Source: Distichodus sexfasciatus (lineage: Eukaryota > Chordata > Actinopteri > Characiformes > Distichodontidae). Taken from it: a DNA stretch of 64,000 nt. Within the stretch, counting starts at the first letter, position 1. Each line of letters begins with the position of its first letter. Of this stretch, positions 11,801 through 23,620 are shown one piece after another. The stretch lies in the NCBI GenBank assembly GCA_032718565.1, contig JAVGVS010000111.1:688631-752630 (forward strand), given 5' to 3'. Under the pieces are notes generated by a model. That model saw only the letters and a list, made by a program, of their open reading frames with translations, was not told the DNA's origin and did no database searches. The translations under genes were made by a program, and so were the position numbers.

Positions 11801-14040
11801 ATGTTTTACTCTACCCACTATGATGACTGGAATGCATGGAATATTCAGCATTTTGGCCATCATTAGTGGGTGGTTAGAAATTTGAAAACAACAAATGGTA
11901 GAATGAATTCACAATATTATAAAAATATAGATAGTGGCATCATTAGTCTTGGCGCTTATCAATATTTCTATACTGACCGTTACATCATCAATATCAATTT
12001 AGTATACCCTACCCTACTGACAGCAATTTGAGGTCAGTATTGCTTGTACGTTTGTTTAACAGTGCATGTCATACTTTCTTGTCCAACAGATGTCCCCAGT
12101 TTTCATTTGAAGCTTTGAGGATGAACCCATTTCTGACATACTTGGCTGGAGAGCCTTACTGCTTCAACAGAGCTTCATATTGCCATCTCTAGGTTTAGTA
12201 CTTTTGAGTTTACACTGCTTATTACCTGTTACAGAAAGAATATATGGCTTGAATGTATTAATGTACTGACCTGTGAAGAAAGCAAAGCCAGAAAGGAGTG
12301 CCAGTCGTTTCTTCTCAGTCTGGGGGTTGTGAGGCGTTATGGCAAGCCAAATGATCATGGCCAGTGAACATAGCATGGACAGCAATCCAGCCTGAGAATT
12401 ATATGCCATGAACATTTAAACAGTTACAATGGACATTAGCCAGTCAGAATTAAAGATAGTCTAGGCCAGTGGTCCCCAAATATCTTTCCCCAGAGTCAAA
12501 TTATGTAATGGAAGTCAGGCTGAGGGCCAATAAATCCCCCATTTAGGAACCAAATGCTTTTTTGGAAGCCATAATCTCCATCAGATGCCAAATGTGAAAT
12601 GAATAAACAATAATTACTTGTATTGATTATTTGTTCATTCATTTTTTTCTTTGGTCTACCTCACACTGCCTTTTCTTTCTCCTATCTGAGCTATTTGACC
12701 TGCCTACTGTTGTCTTCTGCAATGTTGATAACAGAAGAATAAATGACACATAAATGTGAAGTTATTCACAAATTATTTTATATTATTATTATTATTATTA
12801 ATAATAAAATATTTATTATTATTAATTTTAGCTTTATATAATATAAAGTGCTGAAACTGTAGACAACTATTAGAAATAGTAAGAACAGTGTCTGTTTTAT
12901 TGCCTTGCAGTATTATTATTTTATTATATAAAATGAGCTGTGTTTCTGGCCTTTCTGGAAGGGAACTACGTTTTCGTGCATGATGGCGTTCCATATGAGA
13001 GTTGCGTGTGGTAACGTGGGTTTACATCGTAATTAATGTATTTAATGCGTTTTTACGCAATTACTTCAGCTTTTGTGTACAGAATTACTCCAAAATAATT
13101 TCACATAAAGAGGAATGAATATAATGTCCGTTAAGTTCAAAGTCTGTTATCGTTAAGATTTCACTCACTCTTAATTACTAGCTGAGATTTCAACCCACTG
13201 ACGTGGAGATCGCGAATCACAGATGGCCACAGGTAGTGCACATGTCTGTTTACATTTGTTGCCAGTGTGAGGTGAGGGGCCAGATATCTGCTCCGATCGC
13301 ATCTGGCCTGCGGGACACCATTTGGGGACAACTGCTCTAGGCATAGACTTAGTCATTGTCTGGGTAACTGTCCCTCTAAGATTAGTTAAGAATTATTAAC
13401 TAATCAACAATGACTTGAATAAATGTTCAATTAAAAAAACATCTGTTCTTGTGCATTTGATCTACACTGGTAAATTTACACTACAGACAACAATGACTTG
13501 AATTGTACTGCTAGGTAAATTGACATGGCCTGCTTAATGTATTGAAGTTAGCTGTTTTTCTAATACTCTTCTAAATAAACAACTCTGAAGAGCTGAGGAA
13601 CCCTGATTCTCATAACCTTTTCATTCCGCTTTTTCCTAATGAAGCTTGTGGGCCTTCTTGAGTCAGGAATTAGTACAGATTGCATATACATTAATTCAAT
13701 TGAATTGTTTTACAGCTATTTTGACACAAAAACTTTCAACACTATTAAAGTCTACTGACTAAACTACCGATGTGAACAATGCCTTAGAATAAGACCTAAG
13801 TGCCTTAGTACTGTGGCAATTCTCTCTAGATTACTAGGGTTAATCAATTATTTTTGTAATCAAGTATTTGATTGATTTATTATTAATAGATTTTTAATTA
13901 ATTTATTATTAATTTTGATTAATCAGATAAATTCTTAAAGAAGAAAAGAGAAAAAAGGCAAGTCTAAAAATATACATCAAACATTATTCCTGAATGTTTC
14001 TTTAAAAAAAAAAATCTAAATTAACCCTTACAGGCTTATT

Positions 14041-14078
<38 letters not shown>

Positions 14079-17000
14079 AGTTAGCCATACATGCTTTATG
14101 TTACTGTATTCAGGACATCCTACGCTACTCATGTGTCATAGTTTGATGTGTAAATGCTGACAGTCTTGGAATCAGCCCATTTCTGATGAAAATTGACCTG
14201 TGGCTGTAGAAAATTCACTTTTTTTTTTTTAGCTTTATATAGTATAAAACTACTGAAACTAGACATAACAAGAAATGGTAAGAACAGTGTCTGTTTTATT
14301 GGCTTGCAGAGTTTTTATTATGCAAAGACATTCTATGGCTCAGTACTATGAAGAAAACGCTTCTTTATCCATTTGGTATTAGAATATAGAAGAGAATAGA
14401 ATTTCAAGCTTTGATTCTAGAAAAAAATGCCCCATTTTTTGTTATCAAATTATTTAAATAATTGTTTCCGTTCTAATGATTCCAAAGGAAGAGAACAAAA
14501 TATTAAATGAGGTGTAATTTAGAGTAATTTAAATGAATCACTGGAGCTGACTACATCTCTGACATTTCTGTTCCTTAGTCTACAGAACGTCAGGGTGTCT
14601 GTGACAGGACACTATGGAGGAAGCTGCTGCTCTCCACTGCCGCTTGTCTTGGAAAATTTAACCAGAGGCACCTGAGCTGTGAATTCTGACAGTATGATAA
14701 CCTTAAACAAAAATATCATGGTATCACAGTATTGCTAAGCCATACCCATTTCTAATGGTGCTGTAGATACTGTGAAAGCACAGGCTATCGCTGCTGCTGC
14801 TGCTATTACTACTACTAAAAATAACATTAAATAATGTTGATACCCACATACAGTACAAAACGGAGGGAGAGAGCATGTGAGCGAGTGTGTGTGCTCGTTA
14901 GACGCATTTATACTTCACACACGCGGATAAACTTTTATTGCCCTTCAAAGCCTTTTCTCCCATTAGCATAATTTTACGCTAAAAATGTGCCACCTTGCGT
15001 GAAATGCTATAGATGTGACTGAATGGTGCAAATAAGGTATTGTTGAAGAAAAATCTGCGAATGGCAGACGTACTGAGTGGCAAATTCCGTTTTAAAACGT
15101 GTCTGGTTGGGTGCACATACTAAAGTGAAGAACTTTTCAGCGAGGCACAAGCAGCATGTAAAGCTTCATGTGACTGTGTGAAAATCAAGTTTGCAGTTTA
15201 AAATAAATGTTACGGGCAATGATAAGTTAAAGGAGAACTCTGGCACGTTTGAATCTATATTCTACTGTCAGAGGTCTTTGAGTACCATTCGTGGCCAAAA
15301 AATGATGGCCAAAAAACGGAGATGTGGTGTTAGCCTGGCCAGGCAGCTAATAAGCACAGCGATCAGGGCAGACTTCTAACGTCAAAGTTAATGCCGTTTT
15401 TGTGCCACTAATGAGGCTGTACATATCTTTCGTAGCCCCGTGCAACACAGCCAGGAGAATGAAGAACATAACAACTCTGCCTGTTTAACAGCAGCGGTTA
15501 CAGCATTCTTTGTCCTGTCCTGTTACATGACCGTGCCACGCACACAGTGTTGGGGAGTAACGGAATACATGTACCGGCGTTACGTATTTAGAATACAAAA
15601 TATGAGTAACTGTATTCCGTTACAGTTACCGTTTAAATAGATGATAATTAGAATACAGTTACTTTGTTGAAATAAATGGATTACACGGTGGTCTATTCCT
15701 GTTTCATATGTTACGCTATACCCTCTCTATCCCATCTCTAATTTTGGTAATTCCACGCATTGCCGGGAAACCCAAACAAAACACGCAATAAGAGGCTCTA
15801 ATGTAAGCGTCCTGTTAATGTTGGTGGCGTCAGCACAACAGAGCCAGCAGTGCCCGGGCAGGAATGCATTTCTTACTCGGAAATTTTGTGTTTGCTCCTT
15901 TAGAGTAAACATATTGTCTGTTCAGGGAGATTTGGGCTTAACAGCCAATTGGTAGAGAAAAACAAACAAGAATCTGCAGGATGTGATTGCTACATTCATG
16001 TAGCTGTAAAAAGCATGACAATATATCAAGTAATCCAAAGTATCCAGAATACGTTACTCACATTGAGTAACTTAATGGAATACGTTACAAACTACATTTT
16101 GGGGCATGTATTCTGTAATCTGTAGTGGAATACAGATTAAAAGTAACCTTCCCAACACTGCACGGACATATAGCCAGTTTTGAGCCACATGACAATGGAA
16201 TGCAACAGCCCCTAACGCTACACGACAATGGAACGTGACAGCCCCTATTGCTACACAACAGTTATTACAACATGGTTTACTCTGCGTGGCAGTTGATATT
16301 ACATATGTTGCATGAGAGTGCAAGATTGTTTGTTCCATTTGCCTTATTTGTTCCTTGTTCTCTGCACAGTTAAAACTGGAGCCACGTCGTCTCGTCTCTG
16401 TATTTTATCTAGTTTTATCTAGTATCTCCTGAACTGTGTAGGATAAATTTGAAATTCTTTCTGCCCTTGATTCCAATAGAATGTCTCTACATAATAACAA
16501 CTCTGCAAGCCAATAAACCAGACAATGTTCTTAGTTATGTCTACAGTTTTAGCATTTTATACTATATGAAGCTAAAACAAATAATAAAAAATAATATTTT
16601 TAAATAATATTAATATAAAATGTATTAATAACTCTTCACATTTATTTGTCATTTATTTTTTTGTTATCTATAAGACAGTGCAGAAGACAATAGTAGGCAG
16701 GTCAGATAGCTCAGAGAGGAGAAGGAAAAGGCAGTGTGAGGTAGACCGAAGAAATTAATATACAATACAATTGCTGCCACTGTACACTTGAGATATTTGA
16801 ACTTTTAAAGTTTACATATGTTATACATTTAATAACATTTTGAGATGAAGGACAATTAGGTGAAACAAAAGCTAAAGCTAAAGACTAAAGAAAAATAGCT
16901 GTAATTAGAAAAGTGTTGTTGATCAAAATTTTATATATAGTGAACACACACTGGGATCACTGACAACACTGGAAATCTTGAATTTTAGTAAGAAAAACTA

Positions 17001-18129
17001 CAGTTTAACGTGACTTTTTAGAATGGACCATTTCTTAGTAAGTAGTCAAAGTTAATCAAATAAAACACTGTCAGACCTGAAGCAGAAGTATCTAGTTTAG
17101 GCAGACAAAAGCTGACCCTGCCATTATTTTATCAAATATAACAAAGAAGGGTTCACTAAAAGAGAATAACAGACATAATGAAACTGTGTCTGTCTTTTAA
17201 AAGAATCAATTTTAAGTGTTATGCTGACAAAATATGGAGGAGCTGGTCTCCACCTTGTGTACCAAACCCCCCCAACCCCCTTTGTATAGAGAACAAACAT
17301 TTAAGCAGTTAATACATGCTAATGAACGCTGCTGTTGATGTACTGAGATTAAACCTTACCTTAAAAAGTCCAGTCACGACATGGACATAGGCCCCAGCTG
17401 CTGCAACAAACATGCATACTGCCAAACTGGCGTAAACATTCTTTAGGTGTTGCTGAGTTGAACGGGAACTAAGGAGGAGATGCGTTGGGGTTCGTACAGT
17501 CAAAAGAGTTCAAAAGAAAATTCATTAGAAGATTACAATTTAAAAAGTTACTAAAACACTCTTCATTGTAACACAGATGTTTATGTACATAAAGCAATAT
17601 TCATATTTTGGGTAAGTAATAGCAGTAGCATGCAGAAAATTAGGCACCCTTGCTTAAATGTCTTGTTACTGTGAACAGTTATGTTTACAGAAGTAGAGGA
17701 GAGAAACTGAAAAAGCCTGAAGCACACGTTTGGGCACCTAACATGGTCAGTACTTAGTAGGGTTGTAAAAGTTCAGAAACCAAACTGAAAACCACAACAC
17801 AAATGTACACAGTCATGGATACTGGTTCGTCCGTACAGAAATGTGATCCACCCCATCACAGTTCGGAAACTGTATCATTATTCTCATAAACACTGCTTAA
17901 TTTCAGAACATCAGACTGTCTCTGTAATTAAGAAATGCAACTCAGTCTGAATAAGAATGCATAAAATAATGCCATGAACACACATGGCACATAGCTGAGT
18001 ATATGACAAAAGAACTTTGTTCTTGTTCACAAACAAGAGAGGACTGCAAAATGATAGAACACAAAATACTTACATTTGGGAGAATTTGAGGAGGGCATCA
18101 AAGTTGATGTTGCGATCAAACACGTTCAT
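5453..18129 (-). CDS. tmbim6: Bax inhibitor-1 (TMBIM6), complete, 9 coding exons
   Basis: Encodes the ER membrane protein Bax inhibitor-1, a calcium-leak and anti-apoptotic factor of the TMBIM family that also tempers the IRE1 branch of the unfolded protein response. Joining 18129-18074, 17468-17360, 12391-12271, 10522-10474, 10330-10233, 9984-9905, 9072-8972, 7959-7884 and 5476-5453 gives 714 nt, or 237 residues plus stop, the length of the human protein. The protein starts MNVFDRNINFDALLKFSQ and has about seven hydrophobic segments. Asp188 (in FDTQ) and Asp213 (in DLFLDF), the conserved paired aspartates, sit at the human positions. The tail is lysine-rich, ending EKKKEKK. All introns are GT/AG with matching phases. 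Introns hold many transposons and one decayed duplicate of exon 9. A non-coding first exon lies near 24.7 kb. Nothing in the coding sequence looks broken. Confidence 0.97.
5703..7030. repeat. Diverged hAT-family copies in mixed orientation
   Basis: 5703-5960 matches 22040-22260 in the same orientation (TTTTAGCTxATAAATAAC, GTTTATTCTGGA, TTTTCAATTGATCA). 6827-7020 matches 22380-22575 inverted (ATACCGATATTGTAAATTTGGAT). So this is a rearranged relative of the 21533-24027 complex. In the last tmbim6 intron. Confidence 0.65.
6583..6775. repeat. ~83-bp inverted repeat with short loop
   Basis: AATGAATGGAATTGCCGAAA, then GTGAAACAGAAAAATACTG and AATCCATTATTTTTAAC at left are repeated inverted to the right, with few mismatches and a ~22-bp spacer. 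It could form a long hairpin. Confidence 0.88.
7884..7959 (-). CDS. tmbim6: tmbim6 exon 9
   Basis: Acceptor AATCAAG, donor GTAAGT. Encodes HCVDLFLDFVAIFRKLM and the start of the tail, including Asp213. The first G completes the Trp codon begun in exon 8. A diverged copy of this exon and its upstream intron lies at 9697-9862. Confidence 0.97.
8575..8752. mobile_element. Mariner-like MITE with 20-bp perfect TIRs
   Basis: The first 20 bases (TATCTCAAAAAATTAGAATA) are the exact reverse complement of the last 20. The element is about 178 bp, begins and ends at TA, and has no coding capacity; it is consistent with a non-autonomous Tc1/mariner element. It lies in the intron between exons 8 and 9. 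Confidence 0.85.
8752..8844. repeat. AT/AC microsatellite
   Basis: Alternating AT with an AC stretch. Apparent open frames across it translate to Tyr/Ile repeats and are not genes. Confidence 0.95.
8972..9072 (-). CDS. tmbim6: tmbim6 exon 8
   Basis: Acceptor ATCATTAG, donor GTGAGG. Encodes AHLYIGLVIMCGFVLFDTQL through DKDYI plus two bases of Trp205, including Asp188. Confidence 0.97.
9697..9862 (-). pseudogene. Decayed duplicate of tmbim6 exon 9 and flanking intron
   Basis: About 165 bp aligning with 7903-8069 at roughly 85% by eye. The acceptor (GTCAAG) and the first 17 or so codons (HCVDLFLDFVTIF) persist, but the copy ends before the donor and runs into TAA shortly after LMVKHA. It lies between exons 7 and 8, out of order for exon 9, so it cannot replace that exon in a normal transcript. 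Confidence 0.85.
9905..9984 (-). CDS. tmbim6: tmbim6 exon 7
   Basis: Acceptor CATTTAAG, donor GTACAA. Encodes a membrane segment, LMSGMSILLLVSLINLFVG, ending VVLFK. 80 nt, ends in phase 0. Confidence 0.95.
10233..10330 (-). CDS. tmbim6: tmbim6 exon 6
   Basis: Acceptor CGTGCAG, donor GTAAAG. Encodes IIMTAFLGTSVIFTCF and SALYAQRRSYLFLG, the highly conserved central part of the family. Confidence 0.97.
10474..10522 (-). CDS. tmbim6: tmbim6 exon 5
   Basis: Acceptor TTTGTACAG, donor GTAACA. Encodes GVGLGPAMDYVLTVNP with split codons at both ends. 49 nt. Confidence 0.95.
10523..12270 (-). other. tmbim6 intron 4-5 (between exons 4 and 5)
   Basis: No coding exon. About 10935-11110 on the plus strand carries a CATTATCCAAACTGCTGAATCC...GGGGACCAACCCTGGGCAGG pattern seen in many fish dispersed repeats, followed by a CA-rich stretch. 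The rest is unassigned. Confidence 0.5.
12271..12391 (-). CDS. tmbim6: tmbim6 exon 4
   Basis: Acceptor AATTCTCAG, donor GTCAGT. Encodes AGLLSMLCSLAMIIWLAITP, then a TEKKRLALLSGFAFFTG loop and membrane segment. 121 nt. Confidence 0.97.
12467..13334. mobile_element. hAT-type element, CAGTGGTCCCC ends
   Basis: Left end CAGTGGTCCCCAAA, right end TTTGGGGACAACTG, flanked by GTCTAGGC and CTCTAGGC (7 of 8 identical, hAT-length duplication). No transposase is readable. Internal segments recur at about 14190-14330, 16480-16770 (inverted) and 26020-26320 (inverted). Confidence 0.75.
13335..15544. other. tmbim6 intron 3 repeats, unassigned
   Basis: Contains a (GT)n tract at 14044-14075 and, near 14190-14330, a fragment of the 12467-13334 hAT family. 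No exon or coding domain recognised in the remainder. Confidence 0.5.
15545..16160. mobile_element. hAT non-autonomous element, CAGTGTTGGG type
   Basis: Left end CAGTGTTGGGGAGTAACG, right end CCCAACACTG, flanked by CACGCACA and CACGGACA (7 of 8 identical). 616 bp with no transposase. Confidence 0.85.
16480..16770. repeat. Fragment of the 12467 hAT family, inverted
   Basis: The reverse complement matches 12660-12920: shared blocks include CAAGCCAATAAA/TTTATTGGCTTG and CCTCACACTGCC. Confidence 0.7.
17360..17468 (-). CDS. tmbim6: tmbim6 exon 3
   Basis: Acceptor AGTTCC boundary after CCTTAG, donor GTAAGG. Encodes SRSTQQHLKNVYASLAVCMF then VAAAGAYVHVVTGLFK, including the first membrane segment. 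109 nt. Confidence 0.97.
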
Positions 18130-18138
18130 GATGGTTAC
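18074..18138 (-). CDS. tmbim6: tmbim6 exon 2 (start codon at 18129)
   Basis: ATG at 18129-18127 begins MNVFDRNINFDALLKFSQ; donor GTAAGT follows AT of the next Ile codon. Acceptor is probably CAAAAG just upstream, leaving nine untranslated bases (GTAACCATC) in this exon. The start matches the family N-terminus. Confidence 0.95.
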
Positions 18139-19270
18139 CTTTTGTCACCATGTACCGAAACAAGAAGAAAAACATGCATATTTACACATTTTGTGTTTAT
18201 ATTAATGCAAGAACAAGAATTTCTGTTCATGGTTTGGATTAGTGCTGGGTGAAAAAAATTATCTTGATTTTATATCAAGAAAAATGTGATTACGATAACA
18301 ATGATAGACATAGGTTATACAATTCAGTCACACCTGTTTGCCCATTATGTACCAACGTCGAGATAGACAATGTCTTTGGCCCATTACGTAGCGAGTGGCC
18401 TTGACATAACACCGGCACATCAGCCAATCACGGCCAACGATGCAAATTTGCCCACTGCACACAAAGACGCTGTGTGGTAAACTTTAGCAAAGCGGTCGCG
18501 CGTGTCGGGCAACCAGGACGTCACAGTGAGTGAAGGATGAGATGAAAAGGCAGGGTTTCCCCCAGCACCTTATAGTTAAGGCGGCCTCCCGTCTTGGCTA
18601 TGTCCAGAGGAAAATAAATGTAAAAAAACATAAATTCCTGCCGCATCCACGGATCCATAGACAGTAAAAGAAGATAAATGAGTTCACAATGAGGCCGAAT
18701 AGCGGCATCTAAACTACTCATCTCAAATAACACGTTACAAATGTGATCATAAAAAAACAGGAACGACGCAACTTAGCAACAACAAGCGCAGAGAAAGCGA
18801 TCAGGAAGTGAGGTTTTGACCGCTCTCAGCGGAAAAACTGTCCACTAAATGCGTTATCCGAATAATCGGTTCAACCATATTTTCAATGCAAGTGTAACAT
18901 AAAACAGTGTAATGTTCTGAAAACAGAAGGCAGCAACTATATTTCAGCTTGTGGTCACGAATAAACCTGTAGCCATGCATTTTATCACATGTAATCTGTA
19001 GAACATTTGTGAACTGAACTGAAATGCCACATATCCAATATTTTTTATGCAGCTATTACATACAGCATGTAAATGCTCAGAGGGCAAAGATCTCAACAGC
19101 TACATATCACCTCGCTGTTATCAGCAATAAAACTGTTTTCAAAAGAAGTATTAAAAAAAAGTTGGAATTTGCAAATTCCATTTACTTTACCTATTGAAAA
19201 TACTAAAACACCACAGTATATGGATGTGTTAGCTAGTGAATTTAACTGTTTAATTTAATTAAAATCCAAT
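18139..19270. other. tmbim6 intron 1, first part
   Basis: No exon seen. Near 18240 a TAGTGCTGGGTGAAAA segment looks like one end of a hAT-type repeat; I could not find its partner. The rest is unassigned. Confidence 0.45.
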
Positions 19271-19279
19271 TGTTAAAAA

Positions 19280-19930
19280 TTTCTCCCTTCAGTCTTCTCT
19301 TTAGCAGGTAAAATGCATGCTGAATAGGGTTTAAGTCTGGAGACTGACTTGGCTAGTCTAAACCCTTCCACTTCTTTCCCTTGACGAACTCCTTGGTTGT
19401 TTTGGGAGTGTGTTTTGGTCGTCTTGCTGGCTGATGAAGGAACTCCCAAAGCATCAGTGGGGATCAATGAGCCCGTCCCAGAAAAAATCATGCAAGGTTT
19501 GTGTTACCTTCACTCTTTCCCTCTGGAATCTGTTGTCACTGACAGCTGTTTTAACGTTTATCTTTAGGGTTCCCACAATGTTTCTGTCATCGACTGCAGA
19601 AGTTTTCCTCAGTCTACTGGTTCAACGGCCGTTGCTCAGTACACCAGTGATTTTGTACCTGTTCAGGATATTTCAAATAGTTGCAGTGGCAATGCTCAAT
19701 GTTTGTGCAATGGCTCTTAAGGATTTTCCATCTTCTCACAGCTTCAAAATTTCTTGCTGTTCTCCCAGAGACAGCTCTCTGGTCTGCATGTTGGTTACAC
19801 CTTTTAAACTACGAATGCAATCTGCACAGGCAAAACCCAAAGCTGAAACTGATAGTAGACATTCTGTGCTATTTATAGTTTGATTAATCAGTGTAATTGG
19901 ACACACTTGTGCAATAAAAGACACCAGTCA
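19280..19930 (-). pseudogene. Tc1-like transposase remnant, internally deleted
   Basis: On the minus strand the helix-turn-helix part reads RELSLGEQQEILKL, then SLRAIAQTLSIATATI after a stop, followed by KTSAVDDRNIVGTLK. Near the other end LNPIQHAFYLLKRRLK resembles the Tc1 C-terminal DxNPIEH segment. The central catalytic region is largely missing, and stops interrupt the frame. The long plus-strand frame over it is antisense to this. Confidence 0.8.
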
Positions 19931-20000
19931 GTCACATGTCAGCCACACGTCAAATGAAAATGTTTTCAGTGTACAGCAAAAATAAAGGAATTGGTCTCAC

Positions 20001-20038
<38 letters not shown>

Positions 20039-20160
20039 CACTCACTATATACATACACTTTCACACACACAGCCATGTGAAAAAGTTAGGACACCCCCAC
20101 TACATATTTCATTCTTTATTGAGAAATATCAACATCAAAATTAACTAAGATTCCAATTCC

Positions 20161-21365
20161 TACTGAGGAAAAAGTTAGGACACCCTATGTTCTAATGGGA
20201 AATATTTCCCCCTTTGGCTAAAATAAACCTTTACTATAACCATCTATCAATCTCTGACATCAACCGGCAACCATTTTCCCCACTCTTCAATGCATAATTC
20301 CTTAAGCTGTGTTATGTTTGAAGGATGTCTTGCATGAACGGCCCGTTTCAAATCACCCACAGCATCTCAATATGATTCAGTTCTTTAATTTGACTCAGTC
20401 ATTCCAGAACTCTCCATTTCTTCCTCCTAAGTCATTCCTTGTTAGATACACTGGGATGTTTTTGGTCATTGTCATGTTGCATAGTCCACACCCACTTCAG
20501 CTTCAACTTCTGAACAGATGGTTGTACATTGGAATCAAGCACCCATTGATAAGATTAGATAAGAAGAATTCATAGTCGAATCTGTGATGGTGAGCTGACC
20601 AGGTCCTGCTGCAGCAAAGCAGCTCAAAACCATGACATTTCTAGCTCCATGTTTCAGAGTGGGTAGGAGTTTATCTTTGGTTTAGGCCAAACATGTCATT
20701 CTTTACTGTGTCCACATAATTCAATTTTAGATTTATCTGTCCAAAGCATGCTCCAAAAGTCCTGGTCGTTGTCTGTGTGGCCTCTGGTAAACTGCAGTCT
20801 CGCCCTCAAGTTTTTTTTTACAGGAAGGGTTTCCTACTTGCACAGCTCCTTTGTAAATCAAACTTACACAGTCTCTTTCTGATGGTAGATGCATCTACCT
20901 CGATATCAACTGTGGTTAGGGCCTTCTGTATGTCCTGTGATGATATTTGGAGGATCTCTGGAGACTTCTTTCAGCATCCTGCAGTCTGCTCTTGGACTGA
21001 ACTTGCTTGGACGGCCTGACCTAGCCATGTTGGCAGTTATTTTAAAAGTTCTCCACTTATAAATTATCTTCTGGACAGTAGAACGGCTGATTCAAAAGTC
21101 TCTTGAGATCTTTTTATATCCCTTTCCAGACACATGAGCATCAACCATTGTCATTCTGAAGGCTTAAGAGAGCTATTCGATCTCACTCTTTTCAACAATC
21201 AAGAGCAAATCAAATTAAATGTCCAAATTTTAAATAAGACAGGTTCCACCAAAAAGCTCTGTAAGAATGTTTTAATCATTTTAACCTTATAGGGTGCACC
21301 TGAGTGTAATTCTAGACATTTTAAATATGAATGAATGTGAGGGTGTCCTAACTTTTTCCTCAGTA
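20161..21365 (-). mobile_element. Tc1-like transposon with perfect 25-bp TIRs
   Basis: The first and last 25 bases are exact reverse complements (core GAAAAAGTTAGGACACCC), beginning and ending at TA. The 1205-bp length is within the Tc1 range. The minus strand holds a broken transposase: VDAHVSGKGYKKISRDF, STVQKIIYKWRTFKITANM and ARSGRP of the DNA-binding half, with several later stops. A second partial copy of the same end lies at 20080-20098, so two related insertions may be nested. Confidence 0.88.
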
Positions 21366-22578
21366 TGAATAGGCATTTAATTAATTTCATTTGTTAAGTT
21401 AATTAATTTGTTTCTTGTTTTAGCACAGAATGTGCAGTTATATTACCTTTATCTATAGACATAATCTAAAAGAAGATTTAATAGTGATATGTTGAGATTT
21501 CTTTGTAAAAAATGAAATATTTAATATTTACTAGAGATGTAGCTGATCCGATACGTGGATCAGTATCGGTCCGATAACCCGCTCAAACAGCTGGATCGGG
21601 TATCGGCGGCATTGGGCTGTTCTATGGAGCCGATCTGTAAATGCGTGTACACTCAATTCGTTATGCATGGGAAGTGGCACTGCGGTAAAGTAGAGCTGAA
21701 ACGATTGTTCCAATAACTCAAATAATTCTATTACAAAAATGGTCGAGGCAACTTTTCTAGAATCGAAGCTTCATTTAATTCATTTTACTCGCTAGATCAG
21801 CTCCGCTTGTATTTCACAAGGAAGCTTAATAGTGACGCACAACGTTTTCAGTGGCGCGATCAAAACAAGACCTGATCCCTCTGTATGTGAAAGTATTTGT
21901 GAGATGTTTCGTGCACTAAAACAGAAGTAAATGCATAAAAACATTTTTCACGCTGTGTTAATGGGCATGTGCATGAGCACCGTTACTTGCAAAACGCTCC
22001 AGTTCGGTCAAAATGTCGCCTTTATGACAGACACGAACCATATTTTAGCTGATAAATAACCACAATAACCAGCATTCTACTCACAATTCTGCCATTTGTT
22101 TAGATTTTCCATCGTTTATTCTGGAACGCACGCCCAACGCATCATTGTGACGCGGCTCCGGGGCGCGCCCAGAGGATCGTGGAAAATGTAGTTCTCTGCA
22201 AAAGCAGCTCATTTTATAGGCCAAATTGGTTCAAACTTCAGTATTTCATTTTCAATTGATCAAATTTTTTTTCAATTTTATAATGTTACAGTGTAATCAA
22301 TTAGAAAGAAGAAATATTTATATGTCTAAACGAACAATTTAGCATATACATGTGTGTAATTATTACATTGTTTACAGTTAGTTACAGTTAGGAAAACAGT
22401 ATTTAAATCAAGCATTTCCTTAAGCATAACAATAATCTCAGTCATGTATTCAGACATTTTAAGGCATTAATTTATGTTTAAAAAAAGACTGTGACTGTAT
22501 CGGATTTTTATCGGTATCGGCAGATATCCAAATTTACAATATCGGTATCGGTATTGGACATAAAAAAAGTGGTATCGG

Positions 22579-23197
22579 GCTAGGGGTGCAGCGATTATTC
22601 GACGTTGTCGACAAAAGTCGACAATAAAAATAGTCGCCGGGTTTGGACAGTTTGGGGGCGGGGTATTGGTAGTTTCTGCCTGGAATCCTATTGGCCGATG
22701 GTTCCTGGTTTTGTGATTGGCTTAAGAAAGTTCCTACAGAAAAACCAAAGATGTCAGAGAAAGAGGAACGCCGACGGGTCGGTTAAACGCAAGTTATAGT
22801 TTATCGACCTTATAATTATAATTTAATAGTTAGGTCTTATACGTTTAATAAGCACGCAAAACGGTAAAGTTACCCAACGCCTTTGTCACTCGCTCATAAA
22901 TGTTATAATGGTATGTTACCATTTTCTCAGTACCATCACAAAACCAGGAGCCATCATAAGGCTAGATAAGGCAAAGAAGAAACTTATTTATTAAAATATG
23001 CTTTTGAGTGAACTATCTTTCTTGTTTTTATTATTTACCACAAAATTTAAATAACCTCATACTAAATGTAAAAGCTGGTAGCTAAATCGGAGCCATTTTA
23101 TAATTAAGCAATTTATAATTAGTCGACTAATCGTTTTAATAGTCGATGAGTCGATGAATAGTCGACTATCAAAATAGTCGTTAGTTGCAGCCCTAGT
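22579..23197. mobile_element. Nested hAT-like element with TAGGGGTGCA ends
   Basis: Left end TAGGGGTGCAGCGATTA, right end TTGCAGCCCTA, with TCGAC/GTCGA-rich subterminal sequence on both sides. The flanks GTATCGGG and GTATCGGC look like an 8-bp target duplication. It interrupts the surrounding TATCGG-rich element. Confidence 0.7.
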
Positions 23198-23483
23198 ATC
23201 GGCCCATCTCTAATTAAAACATTAAAAAAGGAATGTTATTAAAGTGACAAAGTTGCCCCTCATTCACAAATTCGTGTTTGTGAAATTACATACACATCTC
23301 AATTATTTAATTACCACATCCAAAAAAAATGTTTAAATAGGAAATGATTCAACTCCTATTGTAAATTCCTGACTTTTTGCTGTCCATTACGTTTCAAAAT
23401 AAAAGTCCCAAAAGGGAAAAAAATAATTCAGACATTTTCGCGATGTAAACACGCGCGCTGTGTTAATGACCGCGCGCATGAGC

Positions 23484-23620
23484 GCCGTTACTCGCTAAAA
23501 CGATTTTCCATCGTTTATTCTGGAACGCGCGCCCAGCGCTTCATTGGGACGCGGCTCCGGGGCGCGCATTCCAGAATAAGCGATGGAAAATCGTTCTAGC
23601 GAGTAACGGCGCTCATGTTT
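23484..23620. repeat. CpG-rich palindrome
   Basis: GCGCCGTTACTCGCTA... at the left is repeated inverted as ...TAGCGAGTAACGGCGC at the right, with GATTTTCCATCG and TTATTCTGGAA in both arms (about 50 bp each, few mismatches, short spacer). Confidence 0.85.

Noticed and set aside
19410..19883. 157-codon plus-strand frame
   Set aside because: It is antisense to a recognisable Tc1-like transposase remnant.
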